Source: Terriglobia bacterium (GTDB taxonomy: Bacteria > Acidobacteriota > Terriglobia > UBA7540). From it: 64,000 bases of DNA. The stretch's first letter is position 1, and each line of letters begins with the position of its first letter. The stretch lies in contig JAIQEZ010000001.1 in NCBI GenBank assembly GCA_020073545.1, positions 33,430 through 97,429 on the forward strand, given 5' to 3'. The notes below the pieces were generated by a model. That model saw only the letters and a list, made by a program, of their open reading frames with translations, was not told the DNA's origin and ran no database searches. Positions 33,988 to 43,332 of the stretch are shown here, piece after piece. The position numbers and the translations under genes were made by a program.

Positions 33988-36102
33988 ATGGCCACTGAAC
34001 CCGTGAGAAAACCTGAACCCACATCTTTTCGACCTTACGTTGCGGCAGACGCCGTCATTCCCGAATTCACAGCGCGCGCGGTCATCCTGGGCGCTCTACT
34101 GGGAATCGTCTTCGGTGCGGTCACTGTTTACCTGGCACTGCGGGCAGGGCTGACGGTGAGCGCCTCAATCCCCGTCGCGGTGCTTGCCATCAGCATCTTC
34201 AAGTGGCTGGGACGATCAACCATCCTCGAAAACAACATCGTGCAGACGGCGGGCTCCGCGGGCGAATCCATTGCGGCCGGTGTGGTTTTCACCTTGCCAG
34301 CGCTGATTTTCCTCGGCTATTCGCTCGGGGTCTCGGATGTCCCGCGCGTTCTGCTGCTGGCGCTCGTCGGAAGCGTGCTCGGCGTCCTTTTCATGATTCC
34401 CCTGCGATATCAGTTGAACGTGGTGGAGCACGGCGCGCTGACGTATCCCGAAGGAACGGCTTGCGCGGATGTGCTTATCGCGGGCGAGAAGGGCGGCAGT
34501 TTTGCGGGAAAAGTCTTCGCCGGCTTCGGCCTCGGGCTGGTTTACAAGTTTCTAAATGAAGCCCTGCTTTTCTGGCGGCCACGACCGATCTACCAGCCGG
34601 GCTGGTATCCCGGGGCCACCCTGGCCGCGGACGTCACGCCGGAATACCTCGGCGTGGGTTACATCATAGGCGCGCGGACGGCGGGAATGATTTTTGCGGG
34701 CGGCGTGCTTTCCTGGCTGGTCACAATTCCCATGATCAAGTTCTTTGGAGCCGGGCTGGGGGCGCCCATCTTCCCCGGCACCGTCCTGATCCGCGACATG
34801 GATTCCTTCGCGATCTGGCGCGCCTACATCCGGCCGATTGGCGCCGGCGCCGTGGCCACGGCGGGACTGTTCACCTTGGGCCGGACTCTGCCGACGATCT
34901 TCCGTGCGTTGCGCTCGACCCTACACCAGTTGAGAAAAGGCCAAGGCGGGGCGGAGCCCGTCGCGGCGATCCGGACGGAGAGAGAACTCCCCGGCACGGT
35001 GGTCTTCGGCGGGTCGCTGGCGATGATCCTGATCGTCTGGGCCGTGCTTGCTTTCCGGATCAACCCCGGCGTCAGCGGAAATTTGGTAGCGTCTATCCTG
35101 GTCGTGGTTTTTGGTTTCCTTTTCGTGACGGTGTCCGCGCGCATCGTGGGACTGATCGGGGCGTCCGCCAATCCGATTTCGGGCATGACCATCGCGACCC
35201 TGATGCTGACGGCCTTGCTCTTTGTTGCCGCGGGCTGGACTTCCGGCGCCTATCCTGCCGTGGCGATTTCCATCGGCGGCATCGTGTGCATCGCCGCAGC
35301 GGTGGGTGGAGCTACTTCGCAATCGTTGAAGTCAGGTTTCCTGGTGGGGGCAACTCCCCGGCGCGCGGAACTGGCCATGATCGTCGGCGCCCTCACCTCT
35401 GTCCTGGTGATCGGATTCACTTTGGTGCTGCTCAATCGGGCCTACACACGGATCGAGCCGCTCACCCTGCAAAACATCGAGATGACCACGGAGATGCGCG
35501 TGGTGGGCCAGGCTTCACAAAATGAGAAGAGCTATCAGGTGATCAACGTCATCGGCTCGCACGCCATTCCGGACGGTCGCTACTACTACGATCCCGTCGA
35601 CAAGCGGATTGACTTCCAGGAACGCGTGGGCATCGGCTCCGAACGGCTTCCCGCGCCCCAGGCGGTGCTGATGAGCACCGTCATCAATGGGATCCTGCGC
35701 CGCAGCCTCCCCTGGGGGCTGGTGCTGCTCGGCGTGTTCATCGTCGTGGTCATGGAGCTCTGCGGCGTACGCTCGCTGGCCTTTGCGGTCGGTTCGTATC
35801 TGCCGATTGCCACAACCGCCCCCATCTTTATGGGCGGCGTCGTGAGTTGGCTGCTCCAGATGATCACCAAGCGCCAAGAAGGCGAAGTTTCAAGCGGCGC
35901 CTTGTTTGCCGCCGGGCTGATCGCCGGCGGTTCCATCGGTGGCCTGATCCTCGCCGCCCTCGTGGGATTCGAGGTTGATCAAAAGGTTGCAATCGGAAGC
36001 AAGTATTGGCCCGGGCTTGCCGGCTCCAGTGTCTTCGGCCTGCTGATCTTCCTGGGGATGGCTGGGGCCTTGTTCGCTGTCGGACGCAAGAAGCTTGAAT
36101 AG
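33988..36102 (+). CDS. OPT-family oligopeptide transporter
   Basis: 704 residues, about 15 or more hydrophobic segments. OPT features: EFTARAVILGALLGIVFGAVTVYLALRAGLTVSASIPVAVL, NIVQTAGSAGESIAAGVVFTLPALIF, and GTACADVLIAGEKGG, and a later repeat-like half (ITKRQEGEVSSGALFAAGLIAGGSIGGL). Members import peptides or metal chelates. There is no binding protein or ATPase nearby, as expected for this secondary carrier. Confidence 0.92.
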   Translation: MATEPVRKPEPTSFRPYVAADAVIPEFTARAVILGALLGIVFGAVTVYLALRAGLTVSASIPVAVLAISIFKWLGRSTILENNIVQTAGSAGESIAAGVVFTLPALIFLGYSLGVSDVPRVLLLALVGSVLGVLFMIPLRYQLNVVEHGALTYPEGTACADVLIAGEKGGSFAGKVFAGFGLGLVYKFLNEALLFWRPRPIYQPGWYPGATLAADVTPEYLGVGYIIGARTAGMIFAGGVLSWLVTIPMIKFFGAGLGAPIFPGTVLIRDMDSFAIWRAYIRPIGAGAVATAGLFTLGRTLPTIFRALRSTLHQLRKGQGGAEPVAAIRTERELPGTVVFGGSLAMILIVWAVLAFRINPGVSGNLVASILVVVFGFLFVTVSARIVGLIGASANPISGMTIATLMLTALLFVAAGWTSGAYPAVAISIGGIVCIAAAVGGATSQSLKSGFLVGATPRRAELAMIVGALTSVLVIGFTLVLLNRAYTRIEPLTLQNIEMTTEMRVVGQASQNEKSYQVINVIGSHAIPDGRYYYDPVDKRIDFQERVGIGSERLPAPQAVLMSTVINGILRRSLPWGLVLLGVFIVVVMELCGVRSLAFAVGSYLPIATTAPIFMGGVVSWLLQMITKRQEGEVSSGALFAAGLIAGGSIGGLILAALVGFEVDQKVAIGSKYWPGLAGSSVFGLLIFLGMAGALFAVGRKKLE

Positions 36103-36235
36103 CAGTGACCAGTGACCAGCGAAGACGATGGAGCGATCGACCCAGCGCGTGATTGTCAATGGCTCAATGACCCGATGGCCGGATGGACTCAAACCCTCGG
36201 TTTGCTTTTCACTTGTCACTCGTCACTTGTCCCCG
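36103..36235. repeat. inverted-arm spacer between the OPT and rhomboid genes
   Basis: Left arm CAGTGACCAGTGACCAGC (36105-36121) and right arm TCACTCGTCACTTGTCC (about 36214-36230) are imperfect reverse complements. In between lies CAATGGCTCAATGACCCGAT (36159-36178), the same words as at 17025 and 25556. Confidence 0.45.
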
Positions 36236-36257
36236 TTCCTGTGGTACGCTTCTAGCG

Positions 36258-37007
36258 ATGCCTCGTTATCGGCAAGTCGCATACTCATTCGGCCCGCCGC
36301 TCACGCGGATGGTCAAGTGGCTGATCTTGGTCACGAGTGCAATTTTCGTTCTCACCTACATTCCGCTGCAGGTTCTTGGTCCGGATTACTTTGCCTATCC
36401 CTTTGTATGGTTCGCGCTGAGGTCGAGCGACGTGCTCCACAGGTTCTACCTTTGGGAGCTGGTGACCTATTTGTTCCTGCACGGCGGGTGGTTCCACATC
36501 ATCTTCAACATGTTCGCGCTGTGGATGTTTGGTTCGGACCTCGAAGTCCTGTGGGGAGGGAGAAGGTTTCTCTTCTACTATTTTCTGACCGGCGTCGGCG
36601 CGGGAATTCTCGATGTGACCTTGAGTGCGCTCTTCCCCCCTGCCATCCCTACGGCCACCATTGGCTGTTCCGGAGCCGTTTATGGGTTGCTGCTGGCGTA
36701 CGGAATGACCTTTCCTGACCGCCCCATCTACCTGTACATGATCATCCCCATCAAGGCCAAGTGGTTTGTGGCCATTATGGGAACGATCGAGTTTGTGAGC
36801 TCTTTCAGCACTCCTGGGTCCGGCGTGAGTCACGTGGCGCACCTGGGCGGGATGCTCTTTGGGTTCCTTTATCTGCGCGGCAGTTCGCTTCCCTATCGCT
36901 GGCAGCTCCGATTCCACGATTGGCGGCGTGCCCGGCTACGCAGGAAATTCGACGTGTACACGCGCAACCAAGAGAGGAAAGGCGGTCCTGGGCGGTGGGT
37001 GAACTAA
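36258..37007 (+). CDS. rhomboid family intramembrane serine protease
   Basis: 249 residues from ATG 36258. Six membrane spans with rhomboid hallmarks: LHGGWFHIIFNMFALWMFG, catalytic Ser138 in GCSGAVYGLLLAYG and His195 in SHVAHLGGMLFGFLYLRG, preceded by the loop-1 region ELVTYLFLHGG. It cleaves transmembrane substrates; the substrate is unknown. The C-terminus carries a basic cytosolic tail (RARLRRKFDVYTRNQERKGG). Confidence 0.93.
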   Translation: MPRYRQVAYSFGPPLTRMVKWLILVTSAIFVLTYIPLQVLGPDYFAYPFVWFALRSSDVLHRFYLWELVTYLFLHGGWFHIIFNMFALWMFGSDLEVLWGGRRFLFYYFLTGVGAGILDVTLSALFPPAIPTATIGCSGAVYGLLLAYGMTFPDRPIYLYMIIPIKAKWFVAIMGTIEFVSSFSTPGSGVSHVAHLGGMLFGFLYLRGSSLPYRWQLRFHDWRRARLRRKFDVYTRNQERKGGPGRWVN

Positions 37008-37020
37008 GAATGTTGAAACA

Positions 37021-37050
37021 TTGACACCGCTCCATCACTCGTGCTAAGTT
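37021..37050 (+). promoter_or_regulatory. promoter of the cobalamin riboswitch transcript
   Basis: Perfect TTGACA (37021-37026), 18-base spacer and TAAGTT (37045-37050), directly upstream of the riboswitch. Confidence 0.5.
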
Positions 37051-37074
37051 CGTTTGCGTTGTTGGTTCTTTGAC

Positions 37075-37275
37075 AACTTGGGTTCCTGCGGTGCCCCGTT
37101 TGGACGACGGGGAAAAGGAAAGGCCGTCGAAATCGGCCGCGGTCCCGCCACTGTGATCGGCGAGCCACATCCTCCCAGGCGAGGTTGCCAGCCACTGTTC
37201 TGCCCTGCGCAGAAGGGGAAGGCTGAGGATGCGGTGATGACCCGAAAGCCAGGAAACCTGCCCAGGAACTTTCAC
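37075..37275 (+). promoter_or_regulatory. cobalamin (B12) riboswitch
   Basis: Shows the B12-box core in order: GGGGAAAAGGAA and the P3 region, GGTCCCGCCACTGTGATCGG, a variable domain, GAAGGGGAAGGCTGAGG, and the 3' box ATGACCCGAAAGCCAGGAAA followed by CCTGCC. It controls the TonB receptor downstream. In this class B12 binding normally turns expression off. Confidence 0.93.
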
Positions 37276-37319
37276 TCAGCCTAACTCTTCGACGGAAAGA
37301 GTCCTGGGGAAGACTGCGC

Positions 37320-37358
37320 AGCCTTCCGATTCTGCCTTGAGGGATGGGAAGGCTTTTT
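37320..37358 (+). terminator. intrinsic terminator, likely riboswitch expression platform
   Basis: AGCCTTCC (37320-37327) pairs with GGAAGGCT (about 37347-37354), followed by TTTT. It lies between the riboswitch and the receptor gene, where B12 binding could favour termination. It also contains the earlier in-frame ATG at 37344, which argues for the later start at 37431. Confidence 0.7.
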
Positions 37359-37430
37359 ATGTTTGTGCCTTCTCGTCCGGACTCCTTCCGCGTGCCCCGC
37401 CGAGAGAGCGGGGAGAAGGAGCCTCCTGTG

Positions 37431-39749
37431 ATGCAGTCCGATTACAAGGGCCGGGAGTCGCGAGTCTTGGCTCTGGCCGTCCCCCCAAAGAACGAAGCCT
37501 CTCGGAACTTGGCCAGCAGGCCGTCGACCCTGGCCGGCTTGCTTTTTGTGTTTCTCTGCGCACGCGCAGCGTTGGCAGGATCGGTGGCGGGAACAGTTCT
37601 TGACCCCAGCGGAAGCGTGGTTCCGCAAGCGCGCGTAGCCTTGCTCAGATCCCTGGTTGTCGTGGACGAAAGACAAACCGATTCACACGGAGCGTTCGAG
37701 TTTGCGAACCTCGCCGATGGAAAGTACGAGTTGGAGGCGCATGCGCCGGGACTTGCTTCCCCAGCGTCGGAGGTGGAAGTTCTCGGGCCGGAACTCCGCA
37801 CCCTCGATCTGCACCTGCATTTGAGTGCCGTCCAGCAGCAGGTCGTGGTTTCGGCCTCGTTGGGAGGCTCGCTGACCTCGCAGGTCGGTTTTTCGGTTTC
37901 CGTGGTCACGGACCGGGATATCAGCGACCGCGCTGCCCAGAACGTGCTGGATGTCCTGAGCGGCATTCCGGGTGTGGAGGTGAGCCAGGCCGGCCGGCGC
38001 GGAGGTGTGACGGGAGTCTATATTCGCGGTGGGGATTCCAATTACAACCTGGTAATGGTGGACGGCATTCCGTTAAATGAATTCGGCGGCGACTTTGATT
38101 TGGCCCCGCTGCCGGCTGATGGCGTGGAGCGCCTCGAGGTGACGCGCGGTCCGGAAAGCGCGTTGTACGGCTCGAATGCCGTCACGGGAGTCATCAATAT
38201 AGTGACCCGGCACGGCGAGGGTCCGCCGCATTTCACCCTGCAGGCGGAAGGCGGGAGCTTTACAACGAGCCGCTTCGTAACGGACGGAAGCGGCCTCACC
38301 CGCGGCTTCAGTTGGGGCTACGACCTTTCCCGGCTGGACTCCCGAGGCATTGTCGCGAACGATCGATACCGCAACCAGACGGCCTTCCTCAGCCTCGGCT
38401 ATCACCGCAGCCCGCACCGGCGCGTGGATGTCCATTTCTTCGGCAACGCCAATGACGCCGGCGCGCCCGGGCCTTACGGGTCCGACCCCGACCACCTCTT
38501 TGCCGGGATCGATCGAATCTCACGGGACAAGCAAAACCTGTTCGGATATGGGGGAAGTTATTCCGAGCAATTCTCCTCTCGATTCCGCCAGGTCATAACC
38601 GCCAGCTTGGCCACGAATGACTACTACTTTCGTTCGCCCTACGGAGATTCCTACGGCAACAATCTGCGCGGCGTGGTGAACACCCGCAGTGAAGTCACAG
38701 TCTCCCATCAAGACTTCCTCGTAGCCGGGTTTGAGTTCAGCCGCGAACAGATCAAGAACACGTATATTACGGATTCAAGCGGCCAGGCGTTCCTGCTTCC
38801 CCGTACGAGTCTGGCGTACTTCGTGGAGAACCGCTGGAGTCCGACCAACCGTCTCTACCTGATCGCCGGGTTCCGTGTGGACGATTTGCGCACTCACGCC
38901 CTGCCTCCCGACGAATTCGGAAGTCGCCCGCTTCTGCCTGCCAATTCCCTTACGAAACTGAACCCGCGAGTTTCAGCAGCGTATATGGTTCACAAGTCCC
39001 GCGGCGGTTGGCTGGATGGGACTCGCCTGCACGGGAGCTTCGGCACGGGCATTCGCGCTGCCGATGGGTTCGAGCTGGCCTTCAGCAATAATCCTCATCT
39101 GAAACCCGAAAGGAGCCTCAGCTTCGATTCCGGTGTCGAGCAGCGATTCTTCGATGGCAAGGCGGTGCTGGATGTCACCTACTTCAACAACCACTTTGAA
39201 GACCAGATCGTGACGCTGGGAGGCTCGCTGACCAACCTCAGCACGTTCGTCTCGGATAACCTCGGCAATTCGCGCGCGCAGGGGATGGAACTCTCCTTCC
39301 GGATACATCCCATGAGATCACTGCAGATGTCTGCGGAATATAGCCTGGACAATACAGCGATTCTGGCGCTCACCGGATCAACACAGGTGACGGCACCGTT
39401 TCACGTTGGGCAGGAGTTGTTTCGCCGGCCGCGGAACTCGGGAGCCTACAACCTTACCTGGCATCGAGGACGACTGACGCTCAACACGAATGCGCAAATT
39501 CGCGGGCCGGTGCTGGACATCGAGCCGAACTTGGGGACCTATGCATGCACTATCGGCCTGCCCTGTCTGTTTGCCAACAAAGAGTACATCCGCGCCGACG
39601 GCGGGTTCTCCTATCGCCTGCCACACGGCGTAGAGATTTACGGCCGGCTCGACAATTTCCTGAACCGGAAGTACGAGGAAGTTCTGGGGTACCCGGCGTT
39701 GCCGCTGAATTTTCTCGCCGGTGTCAAGTTCAGTCTCCCCGCGGAGTGA
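37431..39749 (+). CDS. TonB-dependent outer-membrane receptor, BtuB-like, under B12 control
   Basis: 772 residues from ATG 37431 (GAAGGAG upstream). A signal segment (LAGLLFVFLCARAALAG) is followed by a CarboxypepD_reg-like domain (GSVAGTVLDPSGSVVPQARV), then a plug domain (QNVLDVLSGIPGVEVSQAGRRGGVTGVYIRGG, LEVTRGPESALYGSNAVTGVINIVT) and a 22-strand-type barrel ending in a terminal aromatic-rich strand. The upstream cobalamin riboswitch points to corrinoid uptake. The DUF71 gene after it is likely co-transcribed. No btuCDF genes are in the window. Confidence 0.88.
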   Translation: MQSDYKGRESRVLALAVPPKNEASRNLASRPSTLAGLLFVFLCARAALAGSVAGTVLDPSGSVVPQARVALLRSLVVVDERQTDSHGAFEFANLADGKYELEAHAPGLASPASEVEVLGPELRTLDLHLHLSAVQQQVVVSASLGGSLTSQVGFSVSVVTDRDISDRAAQNVLDVLSGIPGVEVSQAGRRGGVTGVYIRGGDSNYNLVMVDGIPLNEFGGDFDLAPLPADGVERLEVTRGPESALYGSNAVTGVINIVTRHGEGPPHFTLQAEGGSFTTSRFVTDGSGLTRGFSWGYDLSRLDSRGIVANDRYRNQTAFLSLGYHRSPHRRVDVHFFGNANDAGAPGPYGSDPDHLFAGIDRISRDKQNLFGYGGSYSEQFSSRFRQVITASLATNDYYFRSPYGDSYGNNLRGVVNTRSEVTVSHQDFLVAGFEFSREQIKNTYITDSSGQAFLLPRTSLAYFVENRWSPTNRLYLIAGFRVDDLRTHALPPDEFGSRPLLPANSLTKLNPRVSAAYMVHKSRGGWLDGTRLHGSFGTGIRAADGFELAFSNNPHLKPERSLSFDSGVEQRFFDGKAVLDVTYFNNHFEDQIVTLGGSLTNLSTFVSDNLGNSRAQGMELSFRIHPMRSLQMSAEYSLDNTAILALTGSTQVTAPFHVGQELFRRPRNSGAYNLTWHRGRLTLNTNAQIRGPVLDIEPNLGTYACTIGLPCLFANKEYIRADGGFSYRLPHGVEIYGRLDNFLNRKYEEVLGYPALPLNFLAGVKFSLPAE

Positions 39750-39842
39750 GGGGCGGGTCACCTCGTCGCACGCCAGACGACAGCCGCCAAGGGCGAGCGC
39801 CATCGACGGGAACGCGTCCTCCAGGCCTGGAGAGGTGCAACA

Positions 39843-40508
39843 GTGCCAAACAAGACTCTTCTCTCGTGGAGTGGTGGCAAGGACAGCGCCCTGTCGCTTT
39901 ACGAGATTCAGAAAGCAAGCGATTACAGCGTGGCGGCGTTGCTGACCACTATCACCGAAGACTACGACCGGATCAGCATGCACGGGGTGCGCCGGGTGCT
40001 GCTGGAACGCCAGGCGGAAGCCCTGGATTTACCTCTCCAGAAAATCTACATTCCCAAAGACGCTACGAACGGTGTGTATGAGTCCCGCCTGCGCGCGTTC
40101 CTCGAAGAGAGGCTGCGCGAGGGGATCGACACGGTCGCGTTCGGCGACATCTTCCTGCAGGACCTCAGGCAATACCGGGAAAAGAACCTGGCGCAGCTTG
40201 GCATGCAGGGCCTCTTTCCCATTTGGAAACGGGACTCGCATGAACTGGCCAGCTCGTTCCTCGAACTGGGATTCAAGGCGGTCGTGGTTTGCGTGGATAC
40301 GAGCGTTCTCGACGCGCCTTTCGCCGGAAGGGTTTTCGATGAGGAATTCCTGCGGGATCTTCCAGCGAATGTCGATCCCTGCGGCGAGAACGGAGAGTTC
40401 CATTCCTTTGTCGTTGACGGTCCCAACTTCACGCAGCCGATCGGCCACAGGCTGGGCGAGGTGGTTCGAAGAAATCGCTTCTGCTTTTGCGATTTACTGC
40501 CCGCCTGA
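39843..40508 (+). CDS. DUF71/COG2102 ATP-pyrophosphatase, likely B12-associated subgroup
   Basis: 221 residues, GTG start with GGAGAGG upstream. PP-loop SWSGGKDSALSLYE at residues 8-20, then HGVRRVLLERQAEALDLPLQKIYIP, VAFGDIFLQDLRQYREKNL and the C-terminal DPCGENGEFHSFVVDGPNF, all typical of the Dph6-like DUF71 family. Eukaryotic and archaeal members make diphthamide. Bacterial members near B12 genes were proposed to act in B12 salvage. Here it follows a riboswitch-controlled receptor by 93 bases, which fits that subgroup. Confidence 0.85.
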   Translation: MPNKTLLSWSGGKDSALSLYEIQKASDYSVAALLTTITEDYDRISMHGVRRVLLERQAEALDLPLQKIYIPKDATNGVYESRLRAFLEERLREGIDTVAFGDIFLQDLRQYREKNLAQLGMQGLFPIWKRDSHELASSFLELGFKAVVVCVDTSVLDAPFAGRVFDEEFLRDLPANVDPCGENGEFHSFVVDGPNFTQPIGHRLGEVVRRNRFCFCDLLPA

Positions 40509-40519
40509 GAAGGGCAATC

Positions 40520-42052
40520 TCATTGAAAGGCATGCGCCAGCATTCGCCGCGTCATCGGCTCGATCGGCGCGTGGTCGTCGGTGAAGACGAGTGTACCGGG
40601 AGGCGTTTGCAGTTCGCTGATTCCGGAAGCAGCGGCTTGTGCCATCCCGACGACTCCCGGATCACCATGGGCGCGCGCAAGTTCCGCCCGGACTGAGGCG
40701 AGAGGTCTTCTCTCCGGAAAGGCAAACAGCATAAAACTCTCGGGCAATCGCGAATACACCAGCACGGTGGGAAACACGCGTTGCAGTGTTGCACCTACGG
40801 AAAACAGGAGTTCGCGATCTGGGCCGCAGTCGTAGACGTTCATCATCAAGAGGCCGTCCGGCGACAGGTGGGCGCGCACCAGACGGAAAAACTCTTCGGT
40901 CGTGAGGTAGAAGGGTATGTAGGGGCTTCCCTGATAAAGGTCCACGTGCACCAGATTGTGGGTGGCGTGGTGGTGCGCAAGCCACGGACGCGCATCGGCA
41001 AGATGGACGCGCAGCCAGCTTGCGCGCGTCGGCAGACCGAAGAAGCGTTGCGCGGCATCGATCACGAGCGGGTCAATCTCAACTGCGTCCACCTGCGCGT
41101 TCGGATCAACCAGACGCGTCATTCGGATGGACCCCCCGGCCCCCATCCCAAGCACCAACAGATGGGTTTGATGCACCAGCACCGGGCCCAAAACGAAAAC
41201 GTCCAGGTAGGATCCCGACCAAACGCTATCATCCTTGAAAGTCGTATGGGCGTTGCGCAAATCGTTCAGCGTGAGCCACCGGTAACCTGCGTAATGGATG
41301 ACATGAACTTCGTTGTAGACTGATTCAGCCCTCCATATTTCGAAAAAGCACAGCTCCTCCTTGGGCGCTGCTGCCAGCAGCATCAGGATCAAAACCCCGA
41401 ACAGAACCGCGTGCCGCCGCACCGCCAGCCCCGCGACCCCGATCCCGACTGAAATCGCGCACAGGATTTGCAGCGTCGCGTGCGTTCCCCAAACGGGAAT
41501 CAAATAGTAAGTGGTGCCCAGCACTCCCACGATGCATCCGACCGTCGATAGGGCGTAGACCGTGCCCGCTGATGAACCGACCCGGCCGGCGCGGGCGAGG
41601 AGGCGAACGACGAAAGGCGAGGTTCCGGCCAGCGCGATCATGGGCGGGACAAAGATGATGAAACTGGCGACAATCGTGCCAGTAAAGACCCCGGCGTTCT
41701 CAAGCAATCGCAGGAAATACCCCGCCGTGTATACGATGAACAGTTGGTAGATTCCACTGGAGAGAATCATAATGTATAGGAGAGTGTCACTTCGGCTGCG
41801 GTCCGCCAACCAGCCCCCCAGAGCATAGCCGCCTGCCAGGGCCGCCATGATGACAGCGATCATGCTTCCCCACACGTAGATCGAATACCCGAAATGGGGG
41901 GCGTAAAGTCGGAAGCCCAGCAGCTCGAGCCCCATGATGACGCCGCCCGTGCAGGTGACGGTCAAAAGCCACAGCACGGTACGCGCCCGGCCCAAAGCGA
42001 GGGGTGCTTCCACTCCAGTCCCGGTATCTGTGACGGGCGATTCCGGCATCAT
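40520..42052 (-). CDS. membrane protein fused to a spermidine-synthase-like domain
   Basis: 510 residues; ATG 42052. About seven membrane spans first (VLWLLTVTCTGGVIMGLELLGFRLY; GGYALGGWLAD; VYALSTVGCIVGVLGTTY), then a soluble Rossmann domain: LLVLGMGAGGSIRMTRLVDPNAQVDAVEIDPLVIDAAQRFFGL, LADARPWL and NLVHVDLYQGSPYIPFYLTTEEFF. The last is the spermidine synthase active-site region, in variant form. Such fused proteins are common in soil bacteria; polyamine synthesis is not proven for them. Convergent with the DUF71 gene. Confidence 0.83.
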   Translation of the reverse strand: MMPESPVTDTGTGVEAPLALGRARTVLWLLTVTCTGGVIMGLELLGFRLYAPHFGYSIYVWGSMIAVIMAALAGGYALGGWLADRSRSDTLLYIMILSSGIYQLFIVYTAGYFLRLLENAGVFTGTIVASFIIFVPPMIALAGTSPFVVRLLARAGRVGSSAGTVYALSTVGCIVGVLGTTYYLIPVWGTHATLQILCAISVGIGVAGLAVRRHAVLFGVLILMLLAAAPKEELCFFEIWRAESVYNEVHVIHYAGYRWLTLNDLRNAHTTFKDDSVWSGSYLDVFVLGPVLVHQTHLLVLGMGAGGSIRMTRLVDPNAQVDAVEIDPLVIDAAQRFFGLPTRASWLRVHLADARPWLAHHHATHNLVHVDLYQGSPYIPFYLTTEEFFRLVRAHLSPDGLLMMNVYDCGPDRELLFSVGATLQRVFPTVLVYSRLPESFMLFAFPERRPLASVRAELARAHGDPGVVGMAQAAASGISELQTPPGTLVFTDDHAPIEPMTRRMLAHAFQ

Positions 42053-42418
42053 GATGAAACCGCGGGGGAAGACATGCGGCGAGCGGCAGGATACCACCGT
42101 CCGCTGATGTTTGACAAACCCGTGCTGTCCCGCTGACGGTACGGCCTTCGGCCCGAAGGTCGATTACCTGTGCAGAGAACGGGTAGCGCCTCTGCCTCCC
42201 TTGAACGAGACCAGGCGCGGACAAATGGAGAAAGCGTTGCGGTTGTGGTTCTGGTCCCACAGCAGGGAACCGCGCCGCAGGATGACGAAGCGTCTCGGGA
42301 GCCGCTCATTGCGCGTGCCAGAAGATCTTTCGGAGGGTCAAACGAAGTTCGTCCCGCCGAGCGGAACGCGGGCGAGCGGCGGCCTGCCTACGCCTGCCTG
42401 CACAGGCAGTGACCAGCT
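42053..42418. other. intergenic region without a recognised gene
   Basis: 366 bases between two minus-strand genes. Contains small hairpins (for example GCCTGCCT..AGGCAG near 42385-42410) and Arg-rich open frames that look non-coding. Nothing else is recognised. Confidence 0.45.
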
Positions 42419-42655
42419 TCAGATCAACCCGCCGTCCTTGTGGTGCGTTCGCCAGCAATAGAGCTGTTCGACGGCAACCGAGAGCACGCAGACGCCCCCC
42501 GCAATCGAAACGCTCACCTCGAGCAAGTACTGGAGCATGTCTTCGTGACTGGACGCACGAAACATGGCTACCAGGGCAACTCCATGACCGACTGCCCAGA
42601 GGCCAATGACTGCGCACAACACGAGGGTCACAACGCGAAGGGCGGTTTTGAGCAT
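42419..42655 (-). CDS. small two-span membrane protein, unknown
   Basis: 78 residues from ATG 42655; a GTG at 42685 would add ten. Two hydrophobic segments (VVTLVLCAVIGLWAVGHGVALVAMF; LLEVSVSIAGGVCVLSVAVEQL) joined by a short acidic loop, ending in WRTHHKDGG. No family recognised. It is the last minus-strand gene after the micropeptide and its membrane partners, separated from them by about 180 bases, so it may or may not share their transcript. Confidence 0.5.
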   Translation of the reverse strand: MLKTALRVVTLVLCAVIGLWAVGHGVALVAMFRASSHEDMLQYLLEVSVSIAGGVCVLSVAVEQLYCWRTHHKDGGLI

Positions 42656-42834
42656 AGCCACGCCCACTTTCTGCCCGAAGGGCACACGGATTGACCGCTA
42701 CGATTCATACACCCGTCTGACAGTGGGGTCAACACAAAGTGCGCCGGCAGCGCACGTAAACCAGCAGGATCGGAAAAGGAAACGGGCAGAAGTGCAGAGA
42801 GGGATCTCTCCTGCCCTCTATGGGAAGGGAAGAA

Positions 42835-43311
42835 CTAGAGGTTCAGGAGATACTCGGAAGCCGTCAGGTTTCCAAAGCGCACCGTGTTGACCCGCTCACC
42901 CACGACATTAGCAAAGTACTCAAGAATGGCAGTCAACTTCAAGGCGGCCGACGTTTCGCGCAACCTCAGCCAGTGGCGCGTGATGAGGGAAACAAAAACC
43001 AACTTGAAGTAAAGGATCAAGAGACGCTCTTCGTAGCTGTAGCGTTGGTTGACGTTGGCAGCGTTTTTCAGGAGATAAGTGAGAGCCAGGAAGTCACACT
43101 TGAGCGTCAACATGAGCCGTGGGTATTCAACCGGAACGCCGAAATCCTCCAGCGCCTTCCGAACCGACGGGAATTCCAATCGATTAGCGTTGACGATCGC
43201 TTGGAAATACTCCTGCGCAAACTGCCGCCGCAGTACCTTCTGGCAAACAGCCTGCATGTAAAAGAAAAAGAGCCCCGTCGACAGGATCAAGATCAGGGCG
43301 GCCATAAACAT
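42835..43311 (-). CDS. conserved hypothetical protein with N-terminal membrane anchor
   Basis: 158 residues. One N-terminal span (MFMAALILILSTGLFFFYMQ), then a mostly helical domain with CQKVLRRQFAQEYFQAIVNANRLEFPSVRKALEDFG, a middle stretch CDFLALTYLLKNAANVNQRYSYEERLLILYFKLVFVSLITRHW and a C-terminal helix. I do not recognise the family. The start lies 21 bases after the stop of the seven-span gene, so the two are very likely co-translated. Confidence 0.68.
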   Translation of the reverse strand: MFMAALILILSTGLFFFYMQAVCQKVLRRQFAQEYFQAIVNANRLEFPSVRKALEDFGVPVEYPRLMLTLKCDFLALTYLLKNAANVNQRYSYEERLLILYFKLVFVSLITRHWLRLRETSAALKLTAILEYFANVVGERVNTVRFGNLTASEYLLNL

Positions 43312-43332
43312 GTTCCACCTCTACGCAGCTTG

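Noticed and set aside
37344-37430. Upstream start for the TonB receptor
   Set aside because: The ATG lies inside the terminator of the riboswitch expression platform and has no ribosome site; ATG 37431 has GAAGGAG.
42111-42461. 116-codon plus-strand frame near 42.2 kb
   Set aside because: Overlaps the small membrane protein gene in antisense and has no motif or ribosome site.
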